Shown here: positions 44,840-53,338 of the stretch, piece after piece
Position numbering within the stretch: the first letter of the stretch is position 1
Layout: every line of letters begins with the position of its first letter
DNA from: Novosphingobium sp. SG707
GTDB lineage: Bacteria; Pseudomonadota; Alphaproteobacteria; Sphingomonadales; Sphingomonadaceae
Direction of reading: 5' to 3'
NCBI RefSeq assembly: GCF_012275515.1
Contig: NZ_JAAZQL010000013.1
Coordinates: 1-64,000 of the forward strand
Length of the DNA stretch: 64,000 nt
Made by a program: the position numbers and the translations under genes
Notes under the pieces: model-generated
Databases searched by the model: none
Seen by the model: only the letters and a program-made list of their open reading frames with translations
Told to the model about the DNA's origin: nothing

Positions 44840-45634
44840 ATGAGCGATTCCCAAACCTGCGTCCTCTTTGCCCTGGAGGATGGCATCGCACGCATCGTCC
44901 TCAACCGCCCGGATCAGTTGAATGCGATTACGGTGGGGATGCATCAAAGGCTGGCCGAAATTCTCGACGAGATCGAGGCCTGCGCGGATCTCCGGGTGGT
45001 TCTGCTGACCGGGGCGGGGCGCGGCTTTTGCGCGGGGCAGGATCTGGGTGAAAGGCCGGTCGAACAGGAAGGGCCGCTTGATCTGGGTGAGAGCATCGAG
45101 CAGCGCTATAATCCGTTGATCCGGCGTCTGGCGCGTTTGCCGGTGCCGCTCGTCTGCGCGGTCAATGGTGTGGCGGCGGGGGCGGGGGCGGCGCTGGCGT
45201 TGATGGGCGATATGGTGATCGCCGCGCAATCGGCCAGCTTTATCCTTTCCTTCGCCAGGATCGGTCTGATGCCTGATTGCGGAATGAGCTGGCTGCTGCC
45301 CCGCCTGATCGGCCAGCCTCGCGCGCTGGGCATGGCGATGACGGGCGAGCGCATCACCGCCGCCCGCGCGCAGGAATGGGGCATGATCTGGCAATGCGCG
45401 CCCGACGAGGATTTTATCGAGCATGTCGACGCGCTGGTCTCCTCGCTGGCCGCCGCGCCGACGCAGGGGATCATGGCCGCGCGTGATGCGATTCGGCAAA
45501 GCTGGGCCCGCGATTTCGACGCCCAGCTCGACATTGAGCGCGATGGCCAGCGCCGCCTTGGCCATACCCAGGACTACCGCGAGGGCGTCAGCGCCTTTCG
45601 CCAAAAACGCCGCCCACAGTTTCGCGGCTGTTGA
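44840..45634 (+). CDS. PaaG-like enoyl-CoA isomerase (crotonase family)
   Basis: A 264-residue protein close to PaaG: VCAVNGVAAGAGAALALMGDMVIAAQSASFILSFARIGLMPDCGMSWLLPRLIG. It has D146 in the PaaG-type GLMPDCG position and no hydratase glutamates (Ala in GAGAALAL). PaaG converts a ring 1,2-epoxyacyl-CoA to an oxepin and also shifts beta,gamma to alpha,beta double bonds. ATG 44840 follows AGAGG; an earlier in-frame ATG has no ribosome-binding site. It is transcribed alone, divergent from the seven-gene operon, and ends before the MFS gene, which has its own operator. Confidence 0.88.
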   Translation: MSDSQTCVLFALEDGIARIVLNRPDQLNAITVGMHQRLAEILDEIEACADLRVVLLTGAGRGFCAGQDLGERPVEQEGPLDLGESIEQRYNPLIRRLARLPVPLVCAVNGVAAGAGAALALMGDMVIAAQSASFILSFARIGLMPDCGMSWLLPRLIGQPRALGMAMTGERITAARAQEWGMIWQCAPDEDFIEHVDALVSSLAAAPTQGIMAARDAIRQSWARDFDAQLDIERDGQRRLGHTQDYREGVSAFRQKRRPQFRGC

Positions 45635-45647
45635 TCTGCGTTAAACG

Positions 45648-45679
45648 TTGACCTGATTTAAAAATTGCACGAAGGTGCA
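45648..45679 (+). promoter_or_regulatory. TTGACC box and perfect TGCAC-N4-GTGCA operator before the MFS gene
   Basis: TTGACC (45648-45653), 12 bases, then TGCACGAAGGTGCA (45666-45679): both arms perfect and the same geometry as 1467-1498. This argues for starting the MFS protein at GTG 45719, downstream of the site. Confidence 0.6.
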
Positions 45680-45718
45680 TTTATTGTGCCGTCCATAAGG
45701 CCTCATGGGAGAGTTTTC

Positions 45719-47044
45719 GTGTCTGACGCAAATGTGGCCGAAGGCCCGATCTATCCGCGCGCGCCCATGGCATGGTTGACGGTGGCGATCCTTTTCGTGC
45801 TGTATATCCGCTCGCTGGCGGACCGCTATCTGATGGCGCTGATGGTCGAACCGATCAAGCAGGGTCTCCACCTTTCCGACACGCAATTCAGCCTGCTGCA
45901 GGGTCCGGCCTTCGCGGTTTTCTACTGCCTCTGCGCCATTCCGGTGGGGCTGATGCTGGATCGTTACAGCCGCCGCTGGGTGCTGTTCTTCTGCATCCTG
46001 CTGTGGAGCGCGGGGGCGGGGGCTTGCGGCTTTGCCGGGGCCTTTGGCCTATTGATGGCCTCGCGGGCGCTCGTCGGCGCGGGTGAGGCGGGCTATACCA
46101 CCGGCGCCTATTCGATCATCGGCGACAGTTTCCCGCCCTCGCGCTTGTCGCTGGCCATGGCGGTGTTTGTCATGGGCGGGGTGATGGGGGCGGGCATCGT
46201 CTTTCTGTTGGGCGGGCCGCTGGTCGGCTTTGTGCTGGAAGGCGGCATTTCGCACTGGCCGATGATGGGTCATTTCGCTCCTTGGCAGCAGGCCTTTGTC
46301 ATCACCGGCATTCCGGGCATGGCCTTCGCCTTCCTCGTCTTCCTTTTCCCCGAACCGCCCCGCCGCCAGCAGGCCGCCGTCTCCGCGCTCGAAGGCTATC
46401 GCGAGGCTTGGCGCTTCATCATGACCTATCCGCGCTGTTTCAGCGGCATCATCTTCGGCATCGGCTTCGTCTATACCGTCACCATCGCGCTGCAGATCTG
46501 GAGCCCGACCTTCCTCACCCGAGTCCATGGCTGGAAACCGGGCCAGATCGGACTGGCGATGGGCGTGGCGCAATTGCTCGCCGCGCTCAGCCTGCCGGTG
46601 CATGGTTGGGTGGTGGATCGGTTGTATAATGCTGGCTATCGCGATGCGCATCTGCGCTGGTGCCTGATCACGCTGGTGCTGGCTGGGCCGCTGGCAGTGG
46701 CGGCCTATCTGGTCAGCAATCCCTATGCCACGGTTGTGCTGTTCGGCCTTTATATGACCTGCATTCATTCGACCTCGTCGATGGGCCCCGCCTCGGTGCA
46801 ACTTGTCACGCCTACTGCCTTGCGCGGCCGGGTGACGGCGATTTTCGTGCTGATGACCGGGTTGATCGGCATGGCGCTGGGCACGTTCCTTGTCGGCTTT
46901 GTTACCGACAAAGTGTTGGGCGACCCGGCCAAAGTCGGGCTTTCGATGGTGGCTCTGGTGGTGTCCGGCCTGATTCTCGCAGCGGGATTTTTTGCCCATG
47001 GCTGTGCAGGCGTGCGCCGTTTGCTGGCCGCGCGGGCGGAGTAA
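45719..47044 (+). CDS. Major facilitator superfamily transporter 2
   Basis: A 441-residue membrane protein with about 12 helices. It has CAIPVGLMLDRYSRRWVLF (MFS loop 2-3 motif) and SRALVGAGEAGYTTGAYSIIGDSFP (helices 4-5), much like the transporter at 18956. The GTG at 45719 (VSDANVAEG) follows GGGAGAG, and the shared operator lies upstream, so the longer upstream reading is rejected. It probably imports a pathway intermediate or the organic acid substrate. It precedes the TonB receptor, giving adjacent outer- and inner-membrane transport genes. Confidence 0.9.
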   Translation: MSDANVAEGPIYPRAPMAWLTVAILFVLYIRSLADRYLMALMVEPIKQGLHLSDTQFSLLQGPAFAVFYCLCAIPVGLMLDRYSRRWVLFFCILLWSAGAGACGFAGAFGLLMASRALVGAGEAGYTTGAYSIIGDSFPPSRLSLAMAVFVMGGVMGAGIVFLLGGPLVGFVLEGGISHWPMMGHFAPWQQAFVITGIPGMAFAFLVFLFPEPPRRQQAAVSALEGYREAWRFIMTYPRCFSGIIFGIGFVYTVTIALQIWSPTFLTRVHGWKPGQIGLAMGVAQLLAALSLPVHGWVVDRLYNAGYRDAHLRWCLITLVLAGPLAVAAYLVSNPYATVVLFGLYMTCIHSTSSMGPASVQLVTPTALRGRVTAIFVLMTGLIGMALGTFLVGFVTDKVLGDPAKVGLSMVALVVSGLILAAGFFAHGCAGVRRLLAARAE

Positions 47045-47124
47045 ACCGGGGGGCTGTGTAAATATCTCCCGATTTCATGGGGCTGGCGCGCGTTGTGATA
47101 TTTATCCGTCAGCCTCGATGATTG

Positions 47125-47192
47125 TGCATAGGGATGCAAATTTGCATTGACTGGCAAAATTCTCCGGCCTACAAATTCTGCAACATAGGGCA
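47125..47192 (+). promoter_or_regulatory. Promoter with two operators before the TonB receptor
   Basis: TTGACT (47147-47152), a 17-base spacer and TACAAA (47170-47175) form a good promoter. TGCAACATAGGGCA (47179-47192) starts three bases after the -10 and covers the expected start. A second site with perfect arms, TGCATAGGGATGCA (47125-47138), overlaps the palindrome ATGCAAATTTGCAT (47134-47147) just upstream of the -35. ATG 47237 follows GGGAGG. Confidence 0.6.
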
Positions 47193-47236
47193 AAAAGCGA
47201 GGCGTTGGACTTCGCGGGCTTTTATGGGAGGTTGGG

Positions 47237-50137
47237 ATGCGAATTCATACCATGTCCGTATTGTTGGCCGGGACGGCGCTGGCCGCCGCGTTTCCGGGGG
47301 CCGCCAGCGCCGCCGATGAACCCAAAGCCGCCGACATCATCGTCACCGCCACGCGCATCGTGCGCGACGGCTATACCGCGCCCACGCCGGTGACGGTCGC
47401 CTCGGCCGAAGAACTGGCCAAGGCCACGCCGACCAATATTCCCGATGCGCTCAACAAACTGCCCAATTTCCAGAACTCGTTGGGGCCGGGCAAGTCGGCG
47501 AACAATTTCTCGGCCATTCCGATCCATGGCAATATCCTCAACCTGCGCGGTCTGGGCACGCCCACGGCCAACCCCAAGGGGCCGCTGCGTACCCTTATCA
47601 TGGTCGATGGCGTGCGCGTGGCGCCCACCGAATATATCGGCACCATCGACACCAACGTCATCCCCAACCTGCTGGTTCAGCGCGTGGACGTGGTGACGGG
47701 CGGCGCTTCGGCGGCGTGGGGTTCGGACGCGGTGGCGGGCGTCGTCAACTTCGTGCTCGACAAGAAGTTCGTGGGCCTGAAGGGCAATCTTCAGGCGGGC
47801 ACATCACAGCGCGGCGACAATAACAACCAGCGCATCGGTCTGGCCTTTGGCACCAAATTCGCGGGCGACCGCGGCCATCTGCTGCTCTCGGCTGAATATT
47901 ACAACAATGACGGCATGCTGCGCGATGCGCGCAAGGCGGGCCAGAACGGCTATGCCTGGGTCGGATCGACGCCGGGCTGCGTCAACACCACGTCTGATGC
48001 CACCGCCTGTTCGCCGGGCGGCTCGCTCAACCCGTACAAGCAGGCCGGCAATGTACTGATTTCCTCGGCCTCGACCTATGGCAAGCTCTATAATGGCGCT
48101 ACGCCGCTGGGCACCAAGCTGAATGCCGACGGCACGGTCTCACCCTTCAACACCGGCACGGCCACGGGCAGCGCGGGCATCCAGATCGGCGGGGATGGCT
48201 ATACGATCCCGGCGCATACCACCGCGATCGCGCCCTCCAAGACCTATCAGAACTTTGGCCGCCTCAGCTTCGATTTCAGCGACAATTTCAGCGCCTTCAC
48301 GCAGATGATCTATTCGCGCACCGAAATTGCCTATGACGCAATGGCCAACACGCTGGTCCAGGGCAGCCCGACCGCGACGATCTATGCGGGCAATCCCTAT
48401 ATTCCTGCCTCGCTGGCCTCGACGGTGGCGACCAACGGTTCGGTGGGCATTGCGGCCTATTATTCGGACAATCAGACCAGGGTGCGCGAAACCACCGATT
48501 TCATCCAGTCGACCTCGGGCATCGAGGGCAAGTTTGGCGGGTGGAAGGTCAAGGCCGATTACACCCATTCGGAATCGACCCATAACATGACCCAGTCGGG
48601 TCTGTGGGACTGGAAGAAGTTCTTTGCTGGAGTCGATGTCGTCTCGGTGGGCGGTACGCCCACTTGCCGCGTGCTGACCGATCCGACGGTCGCCGCGCAA
48701 TATGCCGGGTGTCAACCGATCAACCTGTTTGCAGGCAATCCGGCCGTGTCCAGCCCGGCGGGCTATGCCTATGCCACGGGCACCTCGCAATATCGCGCGC
48801 GCTTCAAGCATGACTCGATCACCGCCAGCATCAGCGGCAGCCCCTTCAGCCTGCCCGCAGGCCCGGTCGACATCGTGGTGGGCGGCGAATATCGCAAACA
48901 GAGCATGACGCTGACCAGCAATGCCGATCCGGCCAATCTGGACACGGCGGCCAAGAAGGCGGCCTATTTCGCAGGGCTGCGCGGGGTGCAATCGGCCTCG
49001 CTCTATTACTGGCTGACCAATGTGGGCACGGCCAATGGCTCGATGGATGTCAAGGAAGCCTTTGGCGAAATCGCGGTGCCGCTGCTGAAAGACGCGCCGC
49101 TGGCCCAGCAGCTCAGCCTGAACGGCGCGGTGCGTGTGACCGATTATTCGACCTCGGGCACGGTGACGACATGGAAGGCGGGCGGCACCTGGAAGCCGGT
49201 CAGCGACTTCCTGCTGCGCGCCACCTATTCGCGCGATATCCGCGCGCCCAACCTTTATGAACTCTATCGCGGCGACACCAGCGGCATCGGCATCGTGCTC
49301 GACCCGGTCACGGGGCTGAACCAGAACGCATCGACCGTATCGGGCGGTAACCCCAAGCTGAAGCCCGAAGTGGCCAAGACGCTGACCATCGGCGGCGTGT
49401 TCACCCCCAGCTTCCTGCCGGGCTTCAGCATGTCGGTCGACTTTTACAAGATCGACATGACCGGCGCCATCGACGCGCTGACCGCGCAGCAGATCCTCAA
49501 TATCTGCGGCACGGCGGGCACGGCGCCGGAATGTTCGCTGATCTCGCGGCCCAATTCGACCTCGTTCCCCTCGATGGTGCGGATCACGGAATCGAACATC
49601 TCTTTCCTGAAGACGCAGGGCGTGGATATTGACGCCAGCTATCGCCGTCAGGTCGGCAAGGGCGCGCTGGGTATCCGCCTCTATGCCAACTATCTGGGCC
49701 AGTTCGACACCCAGCTCTATGCCGGACAGCCGGTGGTGCATTATGCCGGGGCCAATGTGGTGGGTTCTAACCCCGTGTCCTATCCGCGCTGGCGCGGGTC
49801 GCTCTCGGTCGATTACACGGTCGGGCCGATCGGCATCAACATTGCCGAACAGTATATCGGCTCGATGAACCGCTTCCTCAATGCGTCAGCGCCCAATCTG
49901 TCGAACTTTGTCGGTGGTTCGGTGCCCGCCTATATGTACACCGACCTTTCGGTGCGGGCGCGCATTCCCCATGGTGCGGGCGGCTATTTCGAAGTGTTCG
50001 GCACGGTCAACAACCTGTTCGACACCGATCCGCCGATTATTCCGGGCATCACGCCGGGCGTCAATCTGGCTACCAATATCTCGACCTATGACATGATCGG
50101 CCGCGCCTTTACGGCGGGGGTCCGCTTCAAGTTCTAA
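47237..50137 (+). CDS. TonB-dependent outer-membrane receptor
   Basis: A 966-residue receptor. It has a signal peptide (MSVLLAGTALAAAFPGAASA), a Ton-box-like DIIVTATRI, a plug domain (IPDALNKLPNFQNSLGP, NILNLRGLGTPTANPKGPLRTLIMVDGVRVAP, and RVDVVTGGASAAWGSDAVAGVVNFVLDKKF), and a 22-strand barrel. It ends in the aromatic C-terminus RFKF of outer-membrane proteins. It imports a ligand with TonB/ExbB energy. Its place among catabolic genes, under two copies of the shared operator, suggests the pathway substrate rather than iron (inference). Sphingomonads use such receptors for hydrophobic compounds and glycans. Confidence 0.95.
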   Translation: MRIHTMSVLLAGTALAAAFPGAASAADEPKAADIIVTATRIVRDGYTAPTPVTVASAEELAKATPTNIPDALNKLPNFQNSLGPGKSANNFSAIPIHGNILNLRGLGTPTANPKGPLRTLIMVDGVRVAPTEYIGTIDTNVIPNLLVQRVDVVTGGASAAWGSDAVAGVVNFVLDKKFVGLKGNLQAGTSQRGDNNNQRIGLAFGTKFAGDRGHLLLSAEYYNNDGMLRDARKAGQNGYAWVGSTPGCVNTTSDATACSPGGSLNPYKQAGNVLISSASTYGKLYNGATPLGTKLNADGTVSPFNTGTATGSAGIQIGGDGYTIPAHTTAIAPSKTYQNFGRLSFDFSDNFSAFTQMIYSRTEIAYDAMANTLVQGSPTATIYAGNPYIPASLASTVATNGSVGIAAYYSDNQTRVRETTDFIQSTSGIEGKFGGWKVKADYTHSESTHNMTQSGLWDWKKFFAGVDVVSVGGTPTCRVLTDPTVAAQYAGCQPINLFAGNPAVSSPAGYAYATGTSQYRARFKHDSITASISGSPFSLPAGPVDIVVGGEYRKQSMTLTSNADPANLDTAAKKAAYFAGLRGVQSASLYYWLTNVGTANGSMDVKEAFGEIAVPLLKDAPLAQQLSLNGAVRVTDYSTSGTVTTWKAGGTWKPVSDFLLRATYSRDIRAPNLYELYRGDTSGIGIVLDPVTGLNQNASTVSGGNPKLKPEVAKTLTIGGVFTPSFLPGFSMSVDFYKIDMTGAIDALTAQQILNICGTAGTAPECSLISRPNSTSFPSMVRITESNISFLKTQGVDIDASYRRQVGKGALGIRLYANYLGQFDTQLYAGQPVVHYAGANVVGSNPVSYPRWRGSLSVDYTVGPIGINIAEQYIGSMNRFLNASAPNLSNFVGGSVPAYMYTDLSVRARIPHGAGGYFEVFGTVNNLFDTDPPIIPGITPGVNLATNISTYDMIGRAFTAGVRFKF

Positions 50138-50212
50138 GGTCTGCCTGAAGGAAACTGTCCGGCCGCGTTCATCATCGGATGGCGTGGCCGGATCTGTATG
50201 AGGGACATGTCC

Positions 50213-51043
50213 ATGCTGCGCTGGCGTTCGATGCTGTTTGCCCCTGCCGACAATGCGGAGCGCTGCGCCAAGGCGGCGCGGGCGGGGGCCGATGCGGTGA
50301 TCCTCGATCTGGAGGATGCGGTGGCGCCCGGCGCCAAGCCTGCGGCGCGCGCGGCATTGGCCGGGGCGGTGGCGGATGTGCGGGCGCAGGGCGTGGCGGC
50401 CACGGTGCGGATCAACGCGCCATGGATGATGGCGGTGGAGGACATTCGCGCGGCGGTGAGCGCCGGGGGTGATGCGATCATGGTGCCCAAGGCGGAATGT
50501 CCGCATGACCTTGGTGTGATCGCCGCGATGGCGGCCGAATTGCGGGGTGAGGCTTTGCCCATCATCGCGCTGATTGAAAGCCCGCTGGGCGTTGCGCGGG
50601 CGCAGGCGATGGCCGATGTGCCCTGCGTGGCCGGTCTGGCGCTGGGGACCGAGGATTTCTCTTTGGCGATGGGGGTGGAGCCGTCCACCGCCGTGCTCGA
50701 CCTGCCCGCGCGGCAATTGGCTATGGCGGCGGCGGGGCGGGAGCTGATGGCGCTGGCGGTGCCTTTCTCCATCGCGCGTTTCCGCGAGGAGGAAGCCTAT
50801 CGCACCGTCGCGGGCGAGGCGGCGGCTTACGGCGTCAATGGCGCGATCTGTATCCATCCCAAGCAGGTGGCGGTGGCCAATGCGGTCTTTGGCCTTTCCC
50901 CCGCCGCGCGCGAGGAAGCGCAGCGCATCTGGGCGGCTTGGGAGGAGGCGCGGGCGCAAGGTCTGTCGGTGGTCACGCTCGACGGGCGGATGATCGACCT
51001 GCCCGTGGCGGAACGGGCCAGAAAGGCTCTGGCCCGTCCGTAA
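50213..51043 (+). CDS. HpcH/HpaI-CitE family CoA-lyase (citramalyl/malyl-CoA lyase-like)
   Basis: A 276-residue CitE-like TIM barrel. It shows RSMLFAPADNAERCAKAARAGADAVILDLEDAVAPGAK (CoA/oxyanion Arg and metal region), the Mg ligands Glu in ALIESPLGV and Glu-Asp in LGTEDFSLAMG, and INGAICIHPKQVAVAN. Relatives cleave beta-hydroxyacyl-CoAs such as citramalyl-CoA or malyl-CoA to acetyl-CoA and an oxo acid. Of the ATGs at 50198, 50207 and 50213, the last has GAGGGA at the right distance. It is co-directional with the TonB receptor and convergent with the aldehyde dehydrogenase. Confidence 0.87.
   Translation: MLRWRSMLFAPADNAERCAKAARAGADAVILDLEDAVAPGAKPAARAALAGAVADVRAQGVAATVRINAPWMMAVEDIRAAVSAGGDAIMVPKAECPHDLGVIAAMAAELRGEALPIIALIESPLGVARAQAMADVPCVAGLALGTEDFSLAMGVEPSTAVLDLPARQLAMAAAGRELMALAVPFSIARFREEEAYRTVAGEAAAYGVNGAICIHPKQVAVANAVFGLSPAAREEAQRIWAAWEEARAQGLSVVTLDGRMIDLPVAERARKALARP
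51013..51037. terminator. Hairpin at the end of the CitE-like gene
   Basis: ACGGGCCAGA (51013-51022) pairs with 51028-51037 around a 5-base loop. It overlaps the last codons of the lyase gene and faces the end of the convergent aldehyde dehydrogenase gene (stop at 51045), so it may act in both directions. Confidence 0.6.
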
Positions 51044-51044
51044 G

Positions 51045-52538
51045 TCAGTTCGTTTTGATCCACACGCCCTTGGTCTGCAGATAGGCGTCAATATGCTCAT
51101 GGCCGCCCTCGCGGCCAAATCCGCTCATCTTGTAGCCGCCAAAGGGCACGGCCGGGTCCATCGCGAAATAGTGGTTGACCCAGACCGACCCGGCCCGGAT
51201 GCGTTTCACCGCCGACATGGCCTTGTCGATGTCCTTGGTCCACACCCCGCCCGCAAGGCCGAAACGCGTAGCATTGGCCCGCGCGATCACCTCGTCAAAC
51301 GTGTCGAAAGGCATGATCGAGGCGACGGGGCCGAAGATTTCCTCACACGCAATCCGCATATCGTCGCGGACATCGGCAAAGACCGTGGGGGCCACCCAAT
51401 ATCCCTTGTCCAGCCCGCCCGCCGTCACACGCCCGCCGCCGGTGATCAGCCTTGCGCCTTGCTGCGCGCCCAGCGCAAGGTAATCGGAAACGCGGTCGAA
51501 TTGCTTGCCCGACACGATGGGGCCGATCTGCGTGGCCGGATCGAGGCTGAGGCCGACCTTCAGCCCATCGGCGAAGGCGGCGAAGCGGCCGACGAATTCC
51601 TCATAGACCGGACGCTCGACATAGATGCGCGTGCCCGCCGCGCAGACCTGCCCGCTATTGTTGAACACGCCCATGGCCGAGGCGGGGATGGCAGCATCGA
51701 GATTGGCGTCGGCAAAGATGATATTGGGCGATTTGCCGCCCAGTTCCATCGTCACCTTTTTAAACGTCCGCGCCGAGGCTTCGACGATCCGCGCGCCGGT
51801 GGGGCCTGATCCGGTAAAGGCCACCTTGTCCACATCCGGGTGGGCCGAGAGCGCCGCCCCAGTCGCCCCCGCGCCGGTCACCACATTGACCACGCCCTGC
51901 GGTACGCCCGCCTCGTGGCAGAGTTCGGCAAAGCGCAGGGCGGACAGGCCCGCATCCTCGGCAGGCTTCAAGACGATGGTGCAGCCCGTCGCCAGCACCG
52001 GCCCGATCTTCCACGCGGCGCTGAACAAAGGCCCATTCCAAGGGATGATCGCACCCACCACACCGATGGGTTCGCGCAGAGTATAGGAGAGCAGATCGAC
52101 CGGGAAGGAATTGCCCAGTGTCTGGCCATAAATTGCCGTGGCCGCCCCTGCGAAATGGTGGAGAGAACGCTTCAACATGCCGCGAAGCCCGCGCGATGCC
52201 GTGATCGGGCGGCCCATCTCCAGCGTGTCGAGCATGGCCAGATCATCGCATTCGGCATCGACCAGTTCGGCCAGTTTGAGGATCACCGCCTGCCGCTCGG
52301 CCGGTTTGAAGCGGCTCCACGGGCCTTCAAAGGCGGCGCGGGCGGCGCGCACCGCGCGGTCCACATCTTCCTCTCCGGCCAGCGCCAGTTGCGCCACCAG
52401 CTCGCCGGTCGAGGCGCTGATGCTGTTGAACGTCTCGCCCGAAAGCGCGTCCACCGCTTCGCCATTGATCAGCAGTTTTTTGCGCCCATCGCCCAGCCAC
52501 GCGGGGCGGAAAGCGCTGATGCTGCTATAATCGGTCAT
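51045..52538 (-). CDS. NAD(P)-dependent aldehyde dehydrogenase
   Basis: A 497-residue ALDH with general base E265 in MELGGKSPNIIF, nucleophile C299 in NNSGQVCAAGTR, the cofactor segment FTGSGPTGARI, and IIPWNGPLFSAAWKIGPVLATGC. It oxidises an aldehyde to a carboxylic acid, the natural next step after the PQQ alcohol dehydrogenases, though those are periplasmic and this enzyme is cytosolic. ATG 52538 (MTDYSS) has AGAGG nine bases upstream; ATG 52547 is an alternative. It is transcribed divergently from the TetR gene at 52670, with a shared operator between them. Confidence 0.94.
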   Translation of the reverse strand: MTDYSSISAFRPAWLGDGRKKLLINGEAVDALSGETFNSISASTGELVAQLALAGEEDVDRAVRAARAAFEGPWSRFKPAERQAVILKLAELVDAECDDLAMLDTLEMGRPITASRGLRGMLKRSLHHFAGAATAIYGQTLGNSFPVDLLSYTLREPIGVVGAIIPWNGPLFSAAWKIGPVLATGCTIVLKPAEDAGLSALRFAELCHEAGVPQGVVNVVTGAGATGAALSAHPDVDKVAFTGSGPTGARIVEASARTFKKVTMELGGKSPNIIFADANLDAAIPASAMGVFNNSGQVCAAGTRIYVERPVYEEFVGRFAAFADGLKVGLSLDPATQIGPIVSGKQFDRVSDYLALGAQQGARLITGGGRVTAGGLDKGYWVAPTVFADVRDDMRIACEEIFGPVASIMPFDTFDEVIARANATRFGLAGGVWTKDIDKAMSAVKRIRAGSVWVNHYFAMDPAVPFGGYKMSGFGREGGHEHIDAYLQTKGVWIKTN

Positions 52539-52582
52539 GTCTGGCATCCTCTTGGATCTTTGGCGGATCATAGGCACATTTC

Positions 52583-52596
52583 TGCACATGAGGTCA
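52583..52596. promoter_or_regulatory. Operator between the aldehyde dehydrogenase and TetR genes
   Basis: TGCACATGAGGTCA is a TGCAC-N4-GGTCA member, the same arms as the site on the F420 regulator at 23411. On the minus strand it directly follows TATTAT (52602-52597), a good -10 for the aldehyde dehydrogenase gene. Confidence 0.55.
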
Positions 52597-52669
52597 ATAA
52601 TAAAACGTGGCAGGCGGTTTGCGCCCCGCCGCGCCCTATGGCATGGCGGGATCGGAAAAGAGAGGAACC

Positions 52670-53338
52670 ATGGCCGACCCAGCGCCCCTGTTCAATGCGG
52701 CCAAACGCCACCTGCTGCTGACCGCCGAGCGGCTGTTTGCCCAGCGCGGATGCGAGGGCGTGTCGCTGCGCGAGATTGCGCAAGCGGCCGGATCGCGCAA
52801 CAACAATGCCGTGCAATATCACTTCGGATCGCGTGAGGGGCTGATGGCCGCGATCCATGTCTGCCGCGTGGGCGATATGGAGGCGATGCGCGAGGCGATG
52901 CTGGCGCGGGCCGGGGCGGAAGGGCTGCTGGGCGACTCGCTGACCTTGCTGCAAATCCTGTGCCTGCCGCATCTGGCGCTGAAAGATGAGGATGGCAGCC
53001 ATCCCTATGCCGGGTTTCTGGTGCATTATGTGATGCGCCACTGGCGCGCGCCCGATGCCGATTCCGCGGTGGGGGCGGGCGGCGTGGCCCCGGCGCAAAG
53101 GCGGGTGGTCGAGCTGATCGCGGCGACTTTGGGCGATCTGTCCCCCGCCTTCATCCGTTCGCGCAGTATGTTGGCGCTGATGCTTTTCCTCAACGCTTTG
53201 CTGCGCCACGATCATGTCGATCGGCAATTGGGCGGCCCGGCCCTGCTGGAGGACGCCTTGCGCAGCGCCCATGCCGCCCTGTGTCAGAGCGCGGGCGGAC
53301 AGGGGTCTTTGCTCTTTGCCGATATGCTGGCGCTCTAA
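52670..53338 (+). CDS. TetR-family regulator
   Basis: A 222-residue regulator. The helix-turn-helix is CEGVSLREIAQAAGSRNNNAVQYHFGSREGLMAAI, closely related in the recognition region to the F420-operon regulator at 23418. The C-terminal domain is all-helical (RSRSMLALMLFLNALLRHDHVDRQL). ATG 52670 follows AGAGGA. It is divergent from the aldehyde dehydrogenase with a TGCAC-N4-GGTCA operator between, so autoregulation and control of that gene are likely. It is the second candidate for the protein reading the recurrent palindrome. Its stop codon overlaps the sulfatase stop by four bases. Confidence 0.87.
   Translation: MADPAPLFNAAKRHLLLTAERLFAQRGCEGVSLREIAQAAGSRNNNAVQYHFGSREGLMAAIHVCRVGDMEAMREAMLARAGAEGLLGDSLTLLQILCLPHLALKDEDGSHPYAGFLVHYVMRHWRAPDADSAVGAGGVAPAQRRVVELIAATLGDLSPAFIRSRSMLALMLFLNALLRHDHVDRQLGGPALLEDALRSAHAALCQSAGGQGSLLFADMLAL

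Noticed and set aside
45665-45718. Longer start (TTG) for MFS transporter 2
   Set aside because: It would place the operator inside the coding region; the GTG at 45719 has GGGAGAG before it.
50158-50192. Inverted repeat TCCGGCC/GGCCGGA after the TonB receptor as terminator
   Set aside because: Only seven paired bases with a 21-base loop and no T-run; too weak to call.
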